This document shows positions 26,896 through 35,599 of a stretch of DNA of 64,000 bases, in pieces (the stretch's first letter is position 1; each line of letters opens with the position of its first letter). Both the position numbers and the translations under genes were made by a program. Location: positions 1 through 64,000 of the forward strand of contig JACJYU010000004.1 in assembly GCA_020635915.1 (NCBI GenBank), read 5' to 3'. This stretch comes from Flammeovirgaceae bacterium. Lineage in GTDB: Bacteria; Bacteroidota; Bacteroidia; Cytophagales; Cyclobacteriaceae. The notes beneath the pieces were generated by a model. The model made no database searches and was not told the DNA's origin. It worked only from the letters and a program-made list of their open reading frames with translations.

Positions 26896-28491
26896 TCACG
26901 AGCCCGTATCCACGTTTTTAAAAGTGGAAGCGGACGCTGCCAGCACCGCGCGCTCCCAGCCTTTGGGCAACTCGTCTTTCAGGAGGTCCCCCGGCTTGAG
27001 GTGTGGGTAAATTTCCCCATAGTGTTTGATCTCGGTAAAATCCGTCCTGCGCATCCGGTGCCAGGGGCGTAGTTCCGTGGAGGAGTGCAGCCCCATGGAG
27101 CCCAGCATTTCGGCCACGCTGTGGATGGTTTCCTTATGAAAGGAGGCCACGCGTTGGGCCTTGTTCTCCACATCGAGGCCGGCCACCAGTTGTGGGTTTT
27201 GTGTGGCCACCCCGGTAGGGCATTTATTTGTATTGCAAAGTAAGGCCTGGATGCAACCCACGGCCATCATCATACCCCTGGCGGAGTAACACACATCGGC
27301 ACCAATGGCTATGTTTTTTACCACATCAAATGCACTGATGATTTTGCCACTGCACAGTACCTTTACCTTATTCCTGAGGTTATAACCCACCAGGGTGTTG
27401 TGGGCAAATGAAAGGGCCTCCACCAGTGGGGTGCCAATGCGGTCCGAAAACTCAATGGGTGCCGCCCCGGTGCCCCCCTCGCTGCCATCAATGTCCACGT
27501 AGTCGGGTTGTACCCCAGACTCCACCATGGCCTTGCATATGGAGATAAACTCCCTTCTCTTTCCAATGCACAACTTAATGCCAATAGGTTTTCCCCCCGA
27601 AAGCCCCCTCAGTTTTTTTATAAAATCCATCATTTCCATTGGCGTGGTGAAAGCGGAATGGCCCGGTGGCGACAATACGGATTTTCCTACCGGCACATTG
27701 CGTATCCTGGCAATTTCTTCGCTTACTTTCTCGGCAGGAAGGATGCCGCCATGGCCTGGTTTGGCGCCCTGGGAGAGCTTGATCTCTATCATCTTTACGT
27801 TTTTGAGGGAGGCTTTTTCCTTAAAAAGGCCAGGGTCAAATTCCCCACTGTGGGTACGTGCGCCAAAATACCCGGTGCCAATTTGCCAGATCAGGTCCCC
27901 GCCATGCTTCAAATGGTATTCGGTGAGCCCGCCCTCTCCCGTGTTGTGGGCAAAGCCGCCCAGCTTGGCACCTTTGTTTAGCGCCAGTACGGCATTTTTG
28001 CTGAGCGAGCCATAGCTCATGGCAGAGATATTCAGGATGCTCGCGTTGTACGGTTGAAGGCAATCGGGGCCGCCAATCGTTACCCTCAGTATTTCCGGGT
28101 CCACCGTAGTGGGGTTCAAAGAATGGTTCACCCACTCAAACCCCACTTCATACATATTGTTTTGCGTGCCAAACGGTTGCGTGGAGAGCACGTTTTTGGC
28201 CCTTTGATAAACAAGGGAGCGGTGTTGCCGGCTAAAGGGTACGCCATTGGCGTTTGTTTCAATAAAATACTGGCTTATCTCCGGCCTTATGCTTTCAAGC
28301 AAATAACGGAGGTTGCCTATTACAGGGAAATTCCTCCTGATCGTCTGCTTCCTTTGAAAAATATCGTTTAAGCCGATGAGGAACAATGGGCCAATGACGA
28401 CAAAGGACCACAATATGGGTGGCCAGGAAAGGGAAACCACCCATATCCCTGAAATTATTACCAGGGATATAATTAAAAACTGCCTTCTCAT
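26896..28491 (-). CDS. FMN-binding glutamate synthase-family protein
   Basis: 531 residues. Two N-terminal membrane segments (~5-42) precede a glutamate-synthase central/FMN domain: SAMSYGSLSKNAVLALN, the PGHGGILPAEKVSEEIARIR segment, DGSEGGTGAAPIEF and the Cys cluster in LCNTNKCPTGVATQNP. It lacks the glutamine amidotransferase domain of full GltB, so it either uses free ammonia, accepts electrons from another partner or acts on another substrate. It is transcribed away from the DUF6660/TonB pair; the shared 158-bp gap holds the control regions of both. Confidence 0.88.
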   Translation of the reverse strand: MRRQFLIISLVIISGIWVVSLSWPPILWSFVVIGPLFLIGLNDIFQRKQTIRRNFPVIGNLRYLLESIRPEISQYFIETNANGVPFSRQHRSLVYQRAKNVLSTQPFGTQNNMYEVGFEWVNHSLNPTTVDPEILRVTIGGPDCLQPYNASILNISAMSYGSLSKNAVLALNKGAKLGGFAHNTGEGGLTEYHLKHGGDLIWQIGTGYFGARTHSGEFDPGLFKEKASLKNVKMIEIKLSQGAKPGHGGILPAEKVSEEIARIRNVPVGKSVLSPPGHSAFTTPMEMMDFIKKLRGLSGGKPIGIKLCIGKRREFISICKAMVESGVQPDYVDIDGSEGGTGAAPIEFSDRIGTPLVEALSFAHNTLVGYNLRNKVKVLCSGKIISAFDVVKNIAIGADVCYSARGMMMAVGCIQALLCNTNKCPTGVATQNPQLVAGLDVENKAQRVASFHKETIHSVAEMLGSMGLHSSTELRPWHRMRRTDFTEIKHYGEIYPHLKPGDLLKDELPKGWERAVLAASASTFKNVDTGS

Positions 28492-28570
28492 AGTTTATAA
28501 TGGATATCAACAAATAAAGAAACAAAAAAAACACATGCCATGCGGACGCGACAGGGAAAAATTATCATTT

Positions 28571-28607
28571 GGCCGGCCACCCGGAAACCCCATGGGAAAA
28601 AACCGGC
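28571..28607. promoter_or_regulatory. GC-rich inverted repeat in the divergent gap
   Basis: GGCCGG near 28571 and CCGGCC near 28602 can pair around a 25-nt loop that itself holds CCCCATGGG. It sits between divergent genes, about 45 bp before the DUF6660 start. It may be an operator or leader structure; nothing identifies a regulator. Confidence 0.25.
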
Positions 28608-28649
28608 CATTTTGTGCCGCTTCAAATTCGTGTTTTAATATATTTGCCT

Positions 28650-28946
28650 GTGCCAAAATTTTTTTTCCTTGCCCTCGCCTTTTTCGTGCTGCTCTTGTCC
28701 ACCGTTCCTTGCTGTGCCGACAATGATTGTGCCGATGGCAATCATGCCGCGCAAACGGAAAGCACTTCCAATGAAACTTGTTCGCCCTTTTTGACTTGTG
28801 GCGTATGCACGGGCTTTGTATTTGCGGAAGTAGGGCTTCCCTTAAAATCCAATGCAACCGAAAAAGCCCCCCGGCAGGCCGGCCATCGGGTTTTGTTTGT
28901 GGAGGGATGGCATCCCAGGATATGGCAGCCCCCAAAAATTGTTTGA
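28650..28946 (+). CDS. DUF6660-type small cysteine-rich exported protein
   Basis: 98 residues from a GTG at 28650; the frame is open to an ATG at 28569, but homologues begin at the Lys-Phe-Phe signal segment. After the signal (KFFFLALAFFVLLLSTVPCC) comes a short linker and a second cysteine group (CSPFLTCGVC). This spacing resembles the DUF6660 family, which in Bacteroidota sits upstream of TonB receptors and heavy-metal efflux genes. TATATTTG at 28639-28646 looks like a -7 box, but would place the transcript start after the GTG, so the exact start remains open. The frame overlaps only non-coding sequence upstream of the receptor start. Confidence 0.6.
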   Translation: MPKFFFLALAFFVLLLSTVPCCADNDCADGNHAAQTESTSNETCSPFLTCGVCTGFVFAEVGLPLKSNATEKAPRQAGHRVLFVEGWHPRIWQPPKIV

Positions 28947-29017
28947 TGCACTGGCCTTTCTGCCCATGCCCGGGCGGCCCGGCATCAAATAATTTTTTGT
29001 ACTTACTCTTTATTCCA

Positions 29018-31186
29018 ATGAACAAAATACCTTTTTTGCTTTTGGCCTTTGCCATAAGTTGCCCTGCATGGGCACAAAACAATTTTAAAGCCATAATAAA
29101 AGACAGCGAAAGCAACGAACCGCTGGTCGGGGCCACTGCCATCCTGCAAAACACCACGCTGGGGGCCACCGCAGACGTGAATGGACTGGTCGAAATCAAT
29201 AACACCCCCAATGGCAGGCAGGTGATCGAGTTTCGATATATAGGATATGTGCCGCTGAAGAAGTCCTTCCAATTCCCGCTGGCCTCTTCAACGCCACTGG
29301 AGGTGCTTCTAGTGGCCGACACGGAAGAAATGGAAGAGGTGGTCATTACGGCCACCCGCTCCAGCCGGACCATAGCAGACCTGCCCACACGGGTGGAAGC
29401 CATCTCTGGGGAGGAGCTGGCCGAAAAGGGAAACATGAAGCCGGGGGACATCAGGATGTTGTTGAACGAAAGCACCGGTATTCAAACCCAGCAGACTTCC
29501 GCCACCTCCTACAATTCAAGCATCCGTATCCAGGGGTTGGATGGGAAATACACGCAACTCCTGCGCGATGGCATGCCGTTGTATTCCGGGTTTTCGGGTG
29601 GGCTGGGCCTGCTTCAAATTGTACCGCTTGACTTGCAGCAGGTAGAAGTGATCAAAGGCGCGTCTTCCACCCTCTATGGCGGGGGTGCCATTGCCGGTTT
29701 GGTCAACCTTGTCTCCAAAACCCCCTCGGAAGACCGGGAACTCAACTTTATGCTCAACGGTACGTCTGCACTGGGATTGGACGTGAGTGGGTTTTATTCC
29801 CAAAAGTTTGAAAAAGTGGGGACCACCATCTTTGCTTCCTCCAATCATGGCACGCCTTACGATCCCGCCAATATCGGGTTGACGGCCATCCCCAAATTTG
29901 ACCGCTTTACGTTGAACCCAAAACTTTTTGTTTACCTCAACGGGAACACTTCGTTTAATGTGGGGCTGAACACTACCATGGAAAAACGTACCGGAGGGGA
30001 CCTCAACTACATTGAAGGGAAACCCACTGTGGCCAATCCCTATTTCGAGGAAAACACGACTGCACGGGTAAGCTCCCAGACGGGAGTTGACCACAAAATT
30101 GATGGCCACCGCAAACTGAGCTTCCGAAACAGCACCAGTTATTACGATAGGGGGATTAGAATCCCCTCCTATGAATTCTCAGGTGTGCAATGGGCTTCCT
30201 TCAGTGAGTTGGCGTACAACAAGCGGGGCACAAAGATGGAATGGATAGCAGGGTTGAACTTGTGGACCGATCAATTCAAACAAAATAATGTGGCCCCGGC
30301 CGAAGCCATTGACTATAATTATAACACCGTGGGTGTTTTCGTCCAAAATACATGGAATGCTTCAAGCCTGTTGACTTTGGAGACGGGAATGCGTGGCGAC
30401 TATCAAAACAAATACGGGTTTTTTGCACTGCCAAGGGTATCGGCCATGTTTAAACTGCACCCCAAACTTACCGCCAGGGCAGGGGGCGGACTGGGGTACA
30501 AGGCGCCAACGGTTTTCACGGAAGATGCAGAGCGCATCCAATTCCAAAATGTGCTGCCCATCAACACGGCCACCACGGAAGCGGAGAAATCAACAGGAGG
30601 GAACCTGGACTTCAATTATAAATCGCCACTCTCCGATAACATGACGTTCAATATCAATACCCTGTTTTTTTACACCCGAATTGACAATCCATTGATACTG
30701 GTACCGGCAGGTGGTTATTATGAATACCAGCAACCGGCAGGGCTCATTGATACAAAGGGCATTGAAACCAATGTGAAACTGACCTATAATGACTTAAAGC
30801 TCTTTGTTGGTTATACGTTGGCCGATGTAAACACCCATTACAATGGCAATACCTCTGCTTTTCCCCTGGTGGCCAAACACCGGCTCAACAATGTGCTGAT
30901 GTATGAGGTGGAAGGGAAGCTGAAAATTGGATTGGAGGGCTACTACTTTAGCAGACAAAAGCTTAACGATGGCGCCATAGGCCAATCCTATTGGATATTT
31001 GGCTTGATGACGGAGAAGCTATGGGAGAATTTTTCCTTGTTCCTCAACTTTGAGAATTTTGGGGATACCCGCCAAACCCGCTTTGACACCATCTTTACCG
31101 GCCCCGTTAACAACCCTACCTTCCGCGACATCTATGCCCCGGTGGATGGGTTTGTGGTGAATGGGGGGATCAAGGTTAAGTTGTGA
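29018..31186 (+). CDS. TonB-dependent outer membrane receptor
   Basis: 722 residues from ATG 29018, with signal peptide MNKIPFLLLAFAISCPAWAQ. A CarboxypepD_reg-like beta-sandwich (residues ~22-105) is followed by the plug domain (VVITATRSSRTIADLPTRVEAISGEEL..., GASSTLYGGGAIAG) and a 22-strand barrel ending in GIKVKL. The organisation resembles catecholate or metal-chelate receptors rather than SusC, and no SusD partner follows. With the DUF6660 gene upstream, metal or metallophore uptake is the best guess. A terminator-like hairpin follows. Confidence 0.92.
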   Translation: MNKIPFLLLAFAISCPAWAQNNFKAIIKDSESNEPLVGATAILQNTTLGATADVNGLVEINNTPNGRQVIEFRYIGYVPLKKSFQFPLASSTPLEVLLVADTEEMEEVVITATRSSRTIADLPTRVEAISGEELAEKGNMKPGDIRMLLNESTGIQTQQTSATSYNSSIRIQGLDGKYTQLLRDGMPLYSGFSGGLGLLQIVPLDLQQVEVIKGASSTLYGGGAIAGLVNLVSKTPSEDRELNFMLNGTSALGLDVSGFYSQKFEKVGTTIFASSNHGTPYDPANIGLTAIPKFDRFTLNPKLFVYLNGNTSFNVGLNTTMEKRTGGDLNYIEGKPTVANPYFEENTTARVSSQTGVDHKIDGHRKLSFRNSTSYYDRGIRIPSYEFSGVQWASFSELAYNKRGTKMEWIAGLNLWTDQFKQNNVAPAEAIDYNYNTVGVFVQNTWNASSLLTLETGMRGDYQNKYGFFALPRVSAMFKLHPKLTARAGGGLGYKAPTVFTEDAERIQFQNVLPINTATTEAEKSTGGNLDFNYKSPLSDNMTFNINTLFFYTRIDNPLILVPAGGYYEYQQPAGLIDTKGIETNVKLTYNDLKLFVGYTLADVNTHYNGNTSAFPLVAKHRLNNVLMYEVEGKLKIGLEGYYFSRQKLNDGAIGQSYWIFGLMTEKLWENFSLFLNFENFGDTRQTRFDTIFTGPVNNPTFRDIYAPVDGFVVNGGIKVKL

Positions 31187-31203
31187 GGCAGGGCCCGGGT
31201 TAA

Positions 31204-31228
31204 AAAAGCCAGATCAAGGGAGGCTTTT
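31204..31228 (+). terminator. Probable terminator after the TonB receptor
   Basis: AAAAGCC (31204-31210) pairs with GGCTTTT (31222-31228) around an 11-nt loop, followed by GATT. It lies 18 bp past the receptor stop and just before the AT-rich island. Confidence 0.55.
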
Positions 31229-31304
31229 GATTAGGGGTATCCTTATATTTGGATAGGGCTTGTAGGGGTATTGGAGCAACATGCGAAAAAGGCAACAAAA
31301 CATG

Positions 31305-31312
31305 TAACTTTG
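31305..31312 (+). promoter_or_regulatory. -7 box of the restriction-modification unit
   Basis: TAACTTTG fits TAnnTTTG and lies 18 bp before the ATG at 31331. No good upstream partner was found. Confidence 0.42.
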
Positions 31313-31330
31313 TGGACAAGGAAAAAAATA

Positions 31331-32468
31331 ATGTCATACGAATCGGTAGATAAATTACAAAACGCTCTTGGAAAGAAGGTATTCCACTACACGCAGGATA
31401 GGAAAAAAGCGGCAGGTAGAGCACTTGGGACAATAGTAGAAATCATCACCTACTACCTTCTCAAAACTTGGGGCTTTAACAATTCGACCTCAATAGAAAG
31501 GGGACTTTTTGAATACGGAAATGACGAAATAACCCATAATGTTGAATATTCCTTGCACCCCATAATTAAGGAGTACAAAATAACTGTTGAAAATGATGGT
31601 AATTCCATCACAGCACAAAAGATTTTAAAAGCATTAGCAGAAAAAGGTTGATGTTTCAAAGTTTGACAAAAAGAACAACATTTTACTCGACAAGCACAAC
31701 ATTCTACGAAACGCCTGCACGGTTGGTGAATCCAAGGATTCATTTCTACTGGCGAGTTTTACGTCATCCGGAAAAAGCAGACATAAACTATTGGTTTTTG
31801 AGCAAATGCAAAAACCGTATGCGATCTTTGAATGCAAACGAGTTGGAGTTGAGGAAGGAAACCAAAAAGGACCACAGACAATTGAGAAAGCCAAGCAAGG
31901 AGCTTATGTTGCCAGAAGCGCATCCTCACTCCAAAAAATTAGGACTGATATGGGCGAAAAATATGGGATAATTTATCGTTCCAATAACAAGCCATACATT
32001 AAGCCCTATATTGAATTGATGGAAGAAATAATTTACTCGGATGATACAGAACTCCTGAAAAAATTCATCCTAACCGTAGGCGTTGTGAGTAATCATGGAA
32101 ACTGGTTTACAGCAGAAAATCACAATAAAGAATTAAAGGTTTTGGCTCAGTCCTACGACTGGCTAATCTTTCTCACCGATAATGGATTGGCTCAATTCAT
32201 TGTTGAGCTAATCCTCAACCCGAAAAAGAAATACTTAAAAGTACAAGAGGCATTCAAGAACAGCTATACCGCCAGTAAGAAGCGTAACGTATTTACAAAA
32301 GTCAAAATGGACTTTGAGGCGGACGCTGTTTTGCTTAAGTACTTTTCGGATAATTTGAAGGAAATTGAAGGTTGGTTCAATATCATTGCCCCGGAAAGAA
32401 AGAAGATTTCCGAACTAAAAAAGGAGCTAATTGAATTGCGTTCAAAAAACTGGAAAAAAATACTATGA
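31331..32468 (+). pseudogene. Type II-like restriction endonuclease with a frameshift
   Basis: Two open frames read as one protein. From ATG 31331 (MSYESVDKLQNALGKK...) the frame stops at 31651 after LKALAEKG. The +1 frame is open from 31641 or earlier and continues KKVDVSKFDKKNN...LLVFEQMQKPYAIFECKRVGVEEG to 32468. Removing one base in the AAAAAGG run at 31641-31647 would give one product of 378 residues. FECK is a plausible ExK of a PD-(D/E)XK nuclease. The stop overlaps the methyltransferase start by 4 bp (ATGA). The region is clearly richer in A+T than its neighbours. The shift could be real, a sequencing error or a phase-variable tract. Confidence 0.72.
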
Positions 32469-33052
32469 GCGCAGGTAGAACAGTAAATTCTCAAAGCCAA
32501 AGCTGGGGAACGCCCCTTAAATATGTAAAAGCGATCAAAAGATTTTTTGGTGGCTCTATTTCATTAGATCCATGTTCAAATGAACATTCAATAGTTCATG
32601 CTGAGACTGAGTTTATGCTACCACACCATGACGGGCTTAGGGAAAATTGGAACTTCCCGACAATCTATATGAATCCACCATACGGTGCAGACAGGGAGAG
32701 GGGGACAACTATTAAAAACTGGCTGGCAAAATGTGCGTTGACGCATCAAAAATACGACTCGGAAATATTGGCTTTGGTTCCAGTTGCGACAAACACGGGA
32801 CATTGGAAACAGAGTGTTTTCGGACAGGCAACGGCCATTTGTTTTCTCTATGACACAAGACTAAAATTCCTTGAAAACGGTTTGGACATAGGCAAGGGGG
32901 CACCTATGTCGTGTGCTATGATTTATTGGGGTCAGAACCATGACAAGTTCTACGACATCTTCATTGACTATGGTGCTGTTGTAGACATTTCAAGTCTTAA
33001 AGGAGTTGAAATAGGTGCTGAAAGAAAGCACATGAAATTAAAATTCGAATAA
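32465..33052 (+). CDS. DNA N6-adenine methyltransferase (phage Dam-like family)
   Basis: 195 residues. The pattern WGTPLKYVKAIKRFFGG, SLDPCSNE, DGLRENW and the catalytic NPPYG motif matches the phage-type DNA adenine methyltransferase family (Pfam Dam), with SAM bound near the N-terminal DPCS. Coupled by ATGA overlap to the nuclease, it should protect the site which that enzyme cuts. The recognition sequence cannot be read. It is AT-rich and appears intact, so an active methylase with a broken nuclease is the likely present state. Confidence 0.85.
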   Translation: MSAGRTVNSQSQSWGTPLKYVKAIKRFFGGSISLDPCSNEHSIVHAETEFMLPHHDGLRENWNFPTIYMNPPYGADRERGTTIKNWLAKCALTHQKYDSEILALVPVATNTGHWKQSVFGQATAICFLYDTRLKFLENGLDIGKGAPMSCAMIYWGQNHDKFYDIFIDYGAVVDISSLKGVEIGAERKHMKLKFE

Positions 33053-33231
33053 AAAAGAACGTTGTCCAACAACGGAGTATAAAAAATAGGGCGGACAGTG
33101 GTTTACGCAAGTTTTGGGTTCTATGCAATCTTTGTCCCGAAGAACAAGTTCAAAAGCTCCGAATGCCATTTGACAAAATCGAAATGGAAATGTCTCTCGG
33201 GTTGATTATTTTTTAGTTAAGCACCCCACCA
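33053..33231. other. AT-rich tail of the island, no intact gene
   Basis: 179 bp between the methyltransferase and the homoserine dehydrogenase-like gene. One plus-strand frame is open for about 42 codons to the TAG at 33214-33216 but has no start; it may be a gene remnant. Composition resembles the island rather than the flanking chromosome, so the right boundary probably lies close to 33220. Confidence 0.4.
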
Positions 33232-34251
33232 TCACGCGCACAAATCAATCATGTCCCGTAGCACGGCCGCGGAGGTGCCTTTGGGGTCGGCCTCAAAATT
33301 TTTCATGGAAACGGATTCGTATAAATCCGTTTTTACCTCCAGCCCCATTTCCCATCCATTGCAAGACCCTAGGAAGGAATCCCGGGCCACCAGGGTGGGC
33401 TTGACGGACAGGTGCCAATGCCCTTTGTAGTAGGCAGAGGCAACCAGTTTAATGGTGCAATTGTTTTTGGTGGCCTCCAATAGTTTTTCAGGGGTGACCT
33501 CGTCAATACCTTCCATGGCGATGTCCTTTATCAGGCCATTGAAGTTGGTAAAGCTTTTCATCATGATGTACAGCTTGTTGGCGGTGTCCTGCCCGCTGAT
33601 GTCTAGGGTAGGGTCTGTCTCCGCGGCCCCGACACGCTTGGCCTCCTCAAGGGCCGCCTCCATGGTCCCGCCATTTTCCATCTCCTGCAACACAAAGTTG
33701 CTGGTGGCATTAAAAACCCCGTGCAGGTTGATTAACGAGGCCAACTTTAAGTCCCGCCTAAGCACGTTGATGACGGGCAGCCCCCCACACACCGTGGCGC
33801 TGAACAATATTTTTGTTTTGTGTTCGCGGGCCAGCCCGTTCAACTCGTCATAAGCCAGCACTAGCGGGGATTTGTTGGCAAACACTGCCCGCCATCCTTT
33901 TGAAAGGGCATTTTTGACCAACCGGACGCCTGGGTTTTTGGGCACCAGGTTCACGGGCGATGCGTCAACCAGCAGGTCGGCATCAATGCAATCGGCAATC
34001 CCTTCCACCGGCTGGGGGACAAACCCCGTGGTTTCGTTTAACTTTCCCTTGTTGAACTTGATATTGGTCAGCTCTTCGTAGCCAAATCCTTTTTCGCTCA
34101 CCGCCATCCCGGACGAATCGATGGCCCCCACGATTTTAAAGTGCAAACCATACTCCTTGGCAATTTGTTTTTCCTTCGCGATCAGTATGCTGAGCAAGCC
34201 CAGGTTTACATGGCCGAGCCCTACCAGGACAGTGCGTACCGTTTTGGCCAT
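33232..34251 (-). CDS. Homoserine dehydrogenase-family protein
   Basis: 339 residues, without a regulatory ACT domain. Catalytic-domain signatures are clear: GVFNATSNFVLQEMENGGTMEAALEEAKRVGAAETDPTLDISGQDTANKL split over residues ~185-235, with the Glu/Asp and Lys positions of the family. The N-terminal nucleotide loop reads GLGHVNLG, where most homologues have GLGxVGxG. It should reduce aspartate semialdehyde to homoserine, but the altered loop leaves cofactor preference and even the substrate open. It follows a class V enzyme by 6 bp. Confidence 0.8.
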   Translation of the reverse strand: MAKTVRTVLVGLGHVNLGLLSILIAKEKQIAKEYGLHFKIVGAIDSSGMAVSEKGFGYEELTNIKFNKGKLNETTGFVPQPVEGIADCIDADLLVDASPVNLVPKNPGVRLVKNALSKGWRAVFANKSPLVLAYDELNGLAREHKTKILFSATVCGGLPVINVLRRDLKLASLINLHGVFNATSNFVLQEMENGGTMEAALEEAKRVGAAETDPTLDISGQDTANKLYIMMKSFTNFNGLIKDIAMEGIDEVTPEKLLEATKNNCTIKLVASAYYKGHWHLSVKPTLVARDSFLGSCNGWEMGLEVKTDLYESVSMKNFEADPKGTSAAVLRDMIDLCA

Positions 34252-34257
34252 AGTATT

Positions 34258-35523
34258 CTAAGCGTTGCCCATTTCTTTCAAAGCCTTCACAAAAACATCC
34301 AGTTCCTTGGGCGTGGTGTAAATATTGGGCGTAATGCGGCAGCCATGCACGTTGGCACCATCAATGGCCACGGTGTATATCTTGTATTTTTTCATCAAAG
34401 TGTCGGCCAGGTCATGTGGCTTCATTCCCCGGATGCCCACGTTGGCGATGCCACAGGATAAAGCGGGGTCTTCCGGGGTATTGATGATGATGTTCCCTTG
34501 CCCCCTCACCTGGTCGGACCAGTACCGTTGCAGGTACCTCAGCCTTTCTTCCTTCCGGTCCCGGCCAATTTTTAAATAATAATCGATGGCATTGGCAATG
34601 GAAAGGTCGGTGTGCACAGGATGGGTGCCAATATGGTTGAGCAAGGAGATGTCGTTAGGCTCCCGCTCGCCTTCGGCCAGCAATGGCCATACCTTGTCTA
34701 CCTTCCCTTTCTTCACATAAAGAAATCCAGCGCCCAACGGCACGCTCAGCCATTTGTGCAAGCTCGTTCCATAATAGTCGCAATCCAGGTCGGCAATGGA
34801 GTAATTGATGTGCGCAAAGGCATGGGCGCCATCCACCATCACCAGCACCCCTTTGCTGTGCGCCATGTCGCATATTTTCCTGATCGGCAGGATGTGCCCT
34901 GTAATGTTGATCATGTGGCAAACCATTAACAGTTTGGTCTTGTCCGTGATGGCACTGGCATAAAGGTCCACAATTTCCTGATCGGATTTGGGATGGTTGG
35001 GCACGGATACGGTTTTGTTGGTTACCCCGTACCGTTTGGCCACAAGTTTGAACTGGTTGAGCATCGCGCCATAGTCCTGTTCGGCCATTACGGCCTCGTC
35101 CCCTTCTTTCCAGTGCATCCCGCTTATCACCAGGTCCAGCGACTCGGTGGTGTTGCGGGTAATGATCAATTCTTCCGGCCCACAACCGGCCAGCCCGGCC
35201 AGCTTTTCGGCCATCGCTTTTTTGTTGTCCCATTGTACCGTTCGCATATAGTAGGAGCCCTGGTAGTTTACCTCGCGCACATGGTCAATAAAATGTTCCA
35301 GGGTTTCCTGGGGAAGGAAGCAGTAGTACCCGTTTTCCAGGTTGATGTAGTCCGGTTTTAATTTGTAGCCACCCCTGATTTTTGCCCAGAAATCCTCGTC
35401 TTTTGCCACCTCCCCGGCCGGCAAATGGGACACATCGCGCAATAATTTTTCCACCGCGTTGACGGAAGGGGAGACACTCAGGCCCATTAAGGTGAGCTGT
35501 TTTAGGAACGAACGCTTGTCCAT
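34258..35523 (-). CDS. Class V PLP enzyme (isopenicillin-N-epimerase-like) with possible Tat signal
   Basis: 421 residues. The N-terminus MDKRSFLKQLTLMG resembles a twin-arginine signal with Lys-Arg in place of Arg-Arg, suggesting export of the folded holoenzyme. The PLP fold shows ITRNTTESLDLVISG, VMVDGAHAFAHINYSI and the Schiff-base lysine in YGTSLHKWLSVPLGAGFLYV. Homologues are called isopenicillin-N epimerase or cysteine-desulfurase-like without proven activity in Bacteroidota. It is probably co-transcribed with the homoserine dehydrogenase-like gene 6 bp downstream, so an amino-acid substrate is plausible. Confidence 0.83.
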   Translation of the reverse strand: MDKRSFLKQLTLMGLSVSPSVNAVEKLLRDVSHLPAGEVAKDEDFWAKIRGGYKLKPDYINLENGYYCFLPQETLEHFIDHVREVNYQGSYYMRTVQWDNKKAMAEKLAGLAGCGPEELIITRNTTESLDLVISGMHWKEGDEAVMAEQDYGAMLNQFKLVAKRYGVTNKTVSVPNHPKSDQEIVDLYASAITDKTKLLMVCHMINITGHILPIRKICDMAHSKGVLVMVDGAHAFAHINYSIADLDCDYYGTSLHKWLSVPLGAGFLYVKKGKVDKVWPLLAEGEREPNDISLLNHIGTHPVHTDLSIANAIDYYLKIGRDRKEERLRYLQRYWSDQVRGQGNIIINTPEDPALSCGIANVGIRGMKPHDLADTLMKKYKIYTVAIDGANVHGCRITPNIYTTPKELDVFVKALKEMGNA

Positions 35524-35599
35524 GGCTTTGCTGTTTTAAAAAGAAAAGGTAAAGATAACCCCCTGCAAAAGCAACAAGTAGGGTTGCTATGGCAGGAAA

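Noticed and set aside
31648..31971. A third overlapping frame beginning ATG at 31651 within the nuclease gene
   Set aside because: Its product is Ser/Thr/Lys-rich without pattern and it ends inside the coherent nuclease frame.
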